DNA of 64,000 bases, taken from positions 932,501 through 996,500 of the forward strand of contig OY987252.1 of assembly GCA_963920765.1 (NCBI GenBank). The letters are read 5' to 3'. Within the stretch, counting starts at the first letter, position 1, and each line of letters opens with the position of its first letter. Positions 63,801-64,000 of the stretch are shown in pieces. Position numbers and translations under genes: made by a program. The DNA comes from Ulota crispa. Taxonomy: Eukaryota; Streptophyta; Bryopsida; Orthotrichales; Orthotrichaceae. The notes beneath the pieces are model-generated. The model worked only from the letters and a program-made list of their open reading frames with translations, ran no database searches and was not told where the DNA came from.

Positions 63801-64000
63801 AGAATTTGGAAAATGAAAATGATAATTTAATGAACTTCATACAATTGCAAATATGCAAAAATGGTCATTACATGAATTTTTTTTGATGTTGCATGAAAAT
63901 CATTCATTGAAAATAACAAATGAAGAATCATATTGAATGAATGAAAATTTATATGGATGAATGAAAAATGAAATGGATGATTGTAGATGAAAGGAGGACA
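63735..64000. repeat. low-complexity tail: GTTGAGCA and AATGAATGAAA-type repeats
   Basis: At 63745-63790 the string GTTGAGCA and close variants recur three to four times at short spacing. From about 63.88 kb to the window end the DNA is built from GAATGAATGAAAAT/GGATGAATGAAA-like units. No gene. Confidence 0.6.

Noticed and set aside
1..64000. tRNA, rRNA or organelle-derived genes
   Set aside because: No cloverleaf with T-loop consensus, no rRNA signature and no organelle gene was recognised on either strand by eye; a tRNAscan or Infernal run would be decisive.

Overview
The window looks like nuclear DNA from a large-genome land plant, possibly a gymnosperm or another repeat-rich lineage. 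It is AT-rich, has long gene-poor stretches and spliceosomal introns, and carries many old, mutated transposons. The plant assignment rests on the two-SWIB protein and the plant-type CACTA transposase. The gymnosperm idea is inference only. I find one gene that looks intact: a five-exon + strand gene at 34738-36971 for a nuclear DEK-C plus double-SWIB protein (UAF30/TRI1-like).

Layout. 1-5.5 kb: A/C-rich DNA with no convincing gene. 5.5-11 kb: decayed CACTA (En/Spm) transposase on the - strand with recognisable TNP2, DUF4218 and DUF4216 parts. Its TNP2 part is split by a 120-bp CACTA MITE with a perfect 3-bp target duplication. 11-15.8 kb: mostly non-coding. 15.9-19.15 kb: exon-like + strand pieces of an unrecognised gene. 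19.7-22.0 kb: copy 1 of a dispersed coding repeat; copy 2 lies inverted at 62.0-63.8 kb. 22-29.8 kb: strongly G-over-C-skewed non-coding DNA with a 763-bp TIR element and a small MITE. 30-33.6 kb: AT-rich, empty. 33.6-34.3 kb: two PIF/Harbinger-type MITEs abutting the promoter side of the SWIB gene. 39.6-47.7 kb: a possible large non-autonomous CACTA-like element, with an 11-bp array at the left and a related inverted 21-bp array at the right, invaded by several MITEs. 48.8-53.2 kb: further MITEs and a GC-rich hairpin. 53.7-61.1 kb: remains of a large multi-exon gene or element ORF with an acidic region, a ParB-like motif and a long unrecognised C-terminal part, broken by stops, frameshifts and two insertions.

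Nothing here forms an operon-like pathway. The functional picture is one conserved chromatin/transcription gene in a transposon graveyard. The item most worth follow-up is the ParB-like pseudogene at 53.7-61.1 kb. The two-copy unknown ORF family at 19.7 and 62-63.8 kb comes next, because comparing its copies shows which reading frames were once constrained.
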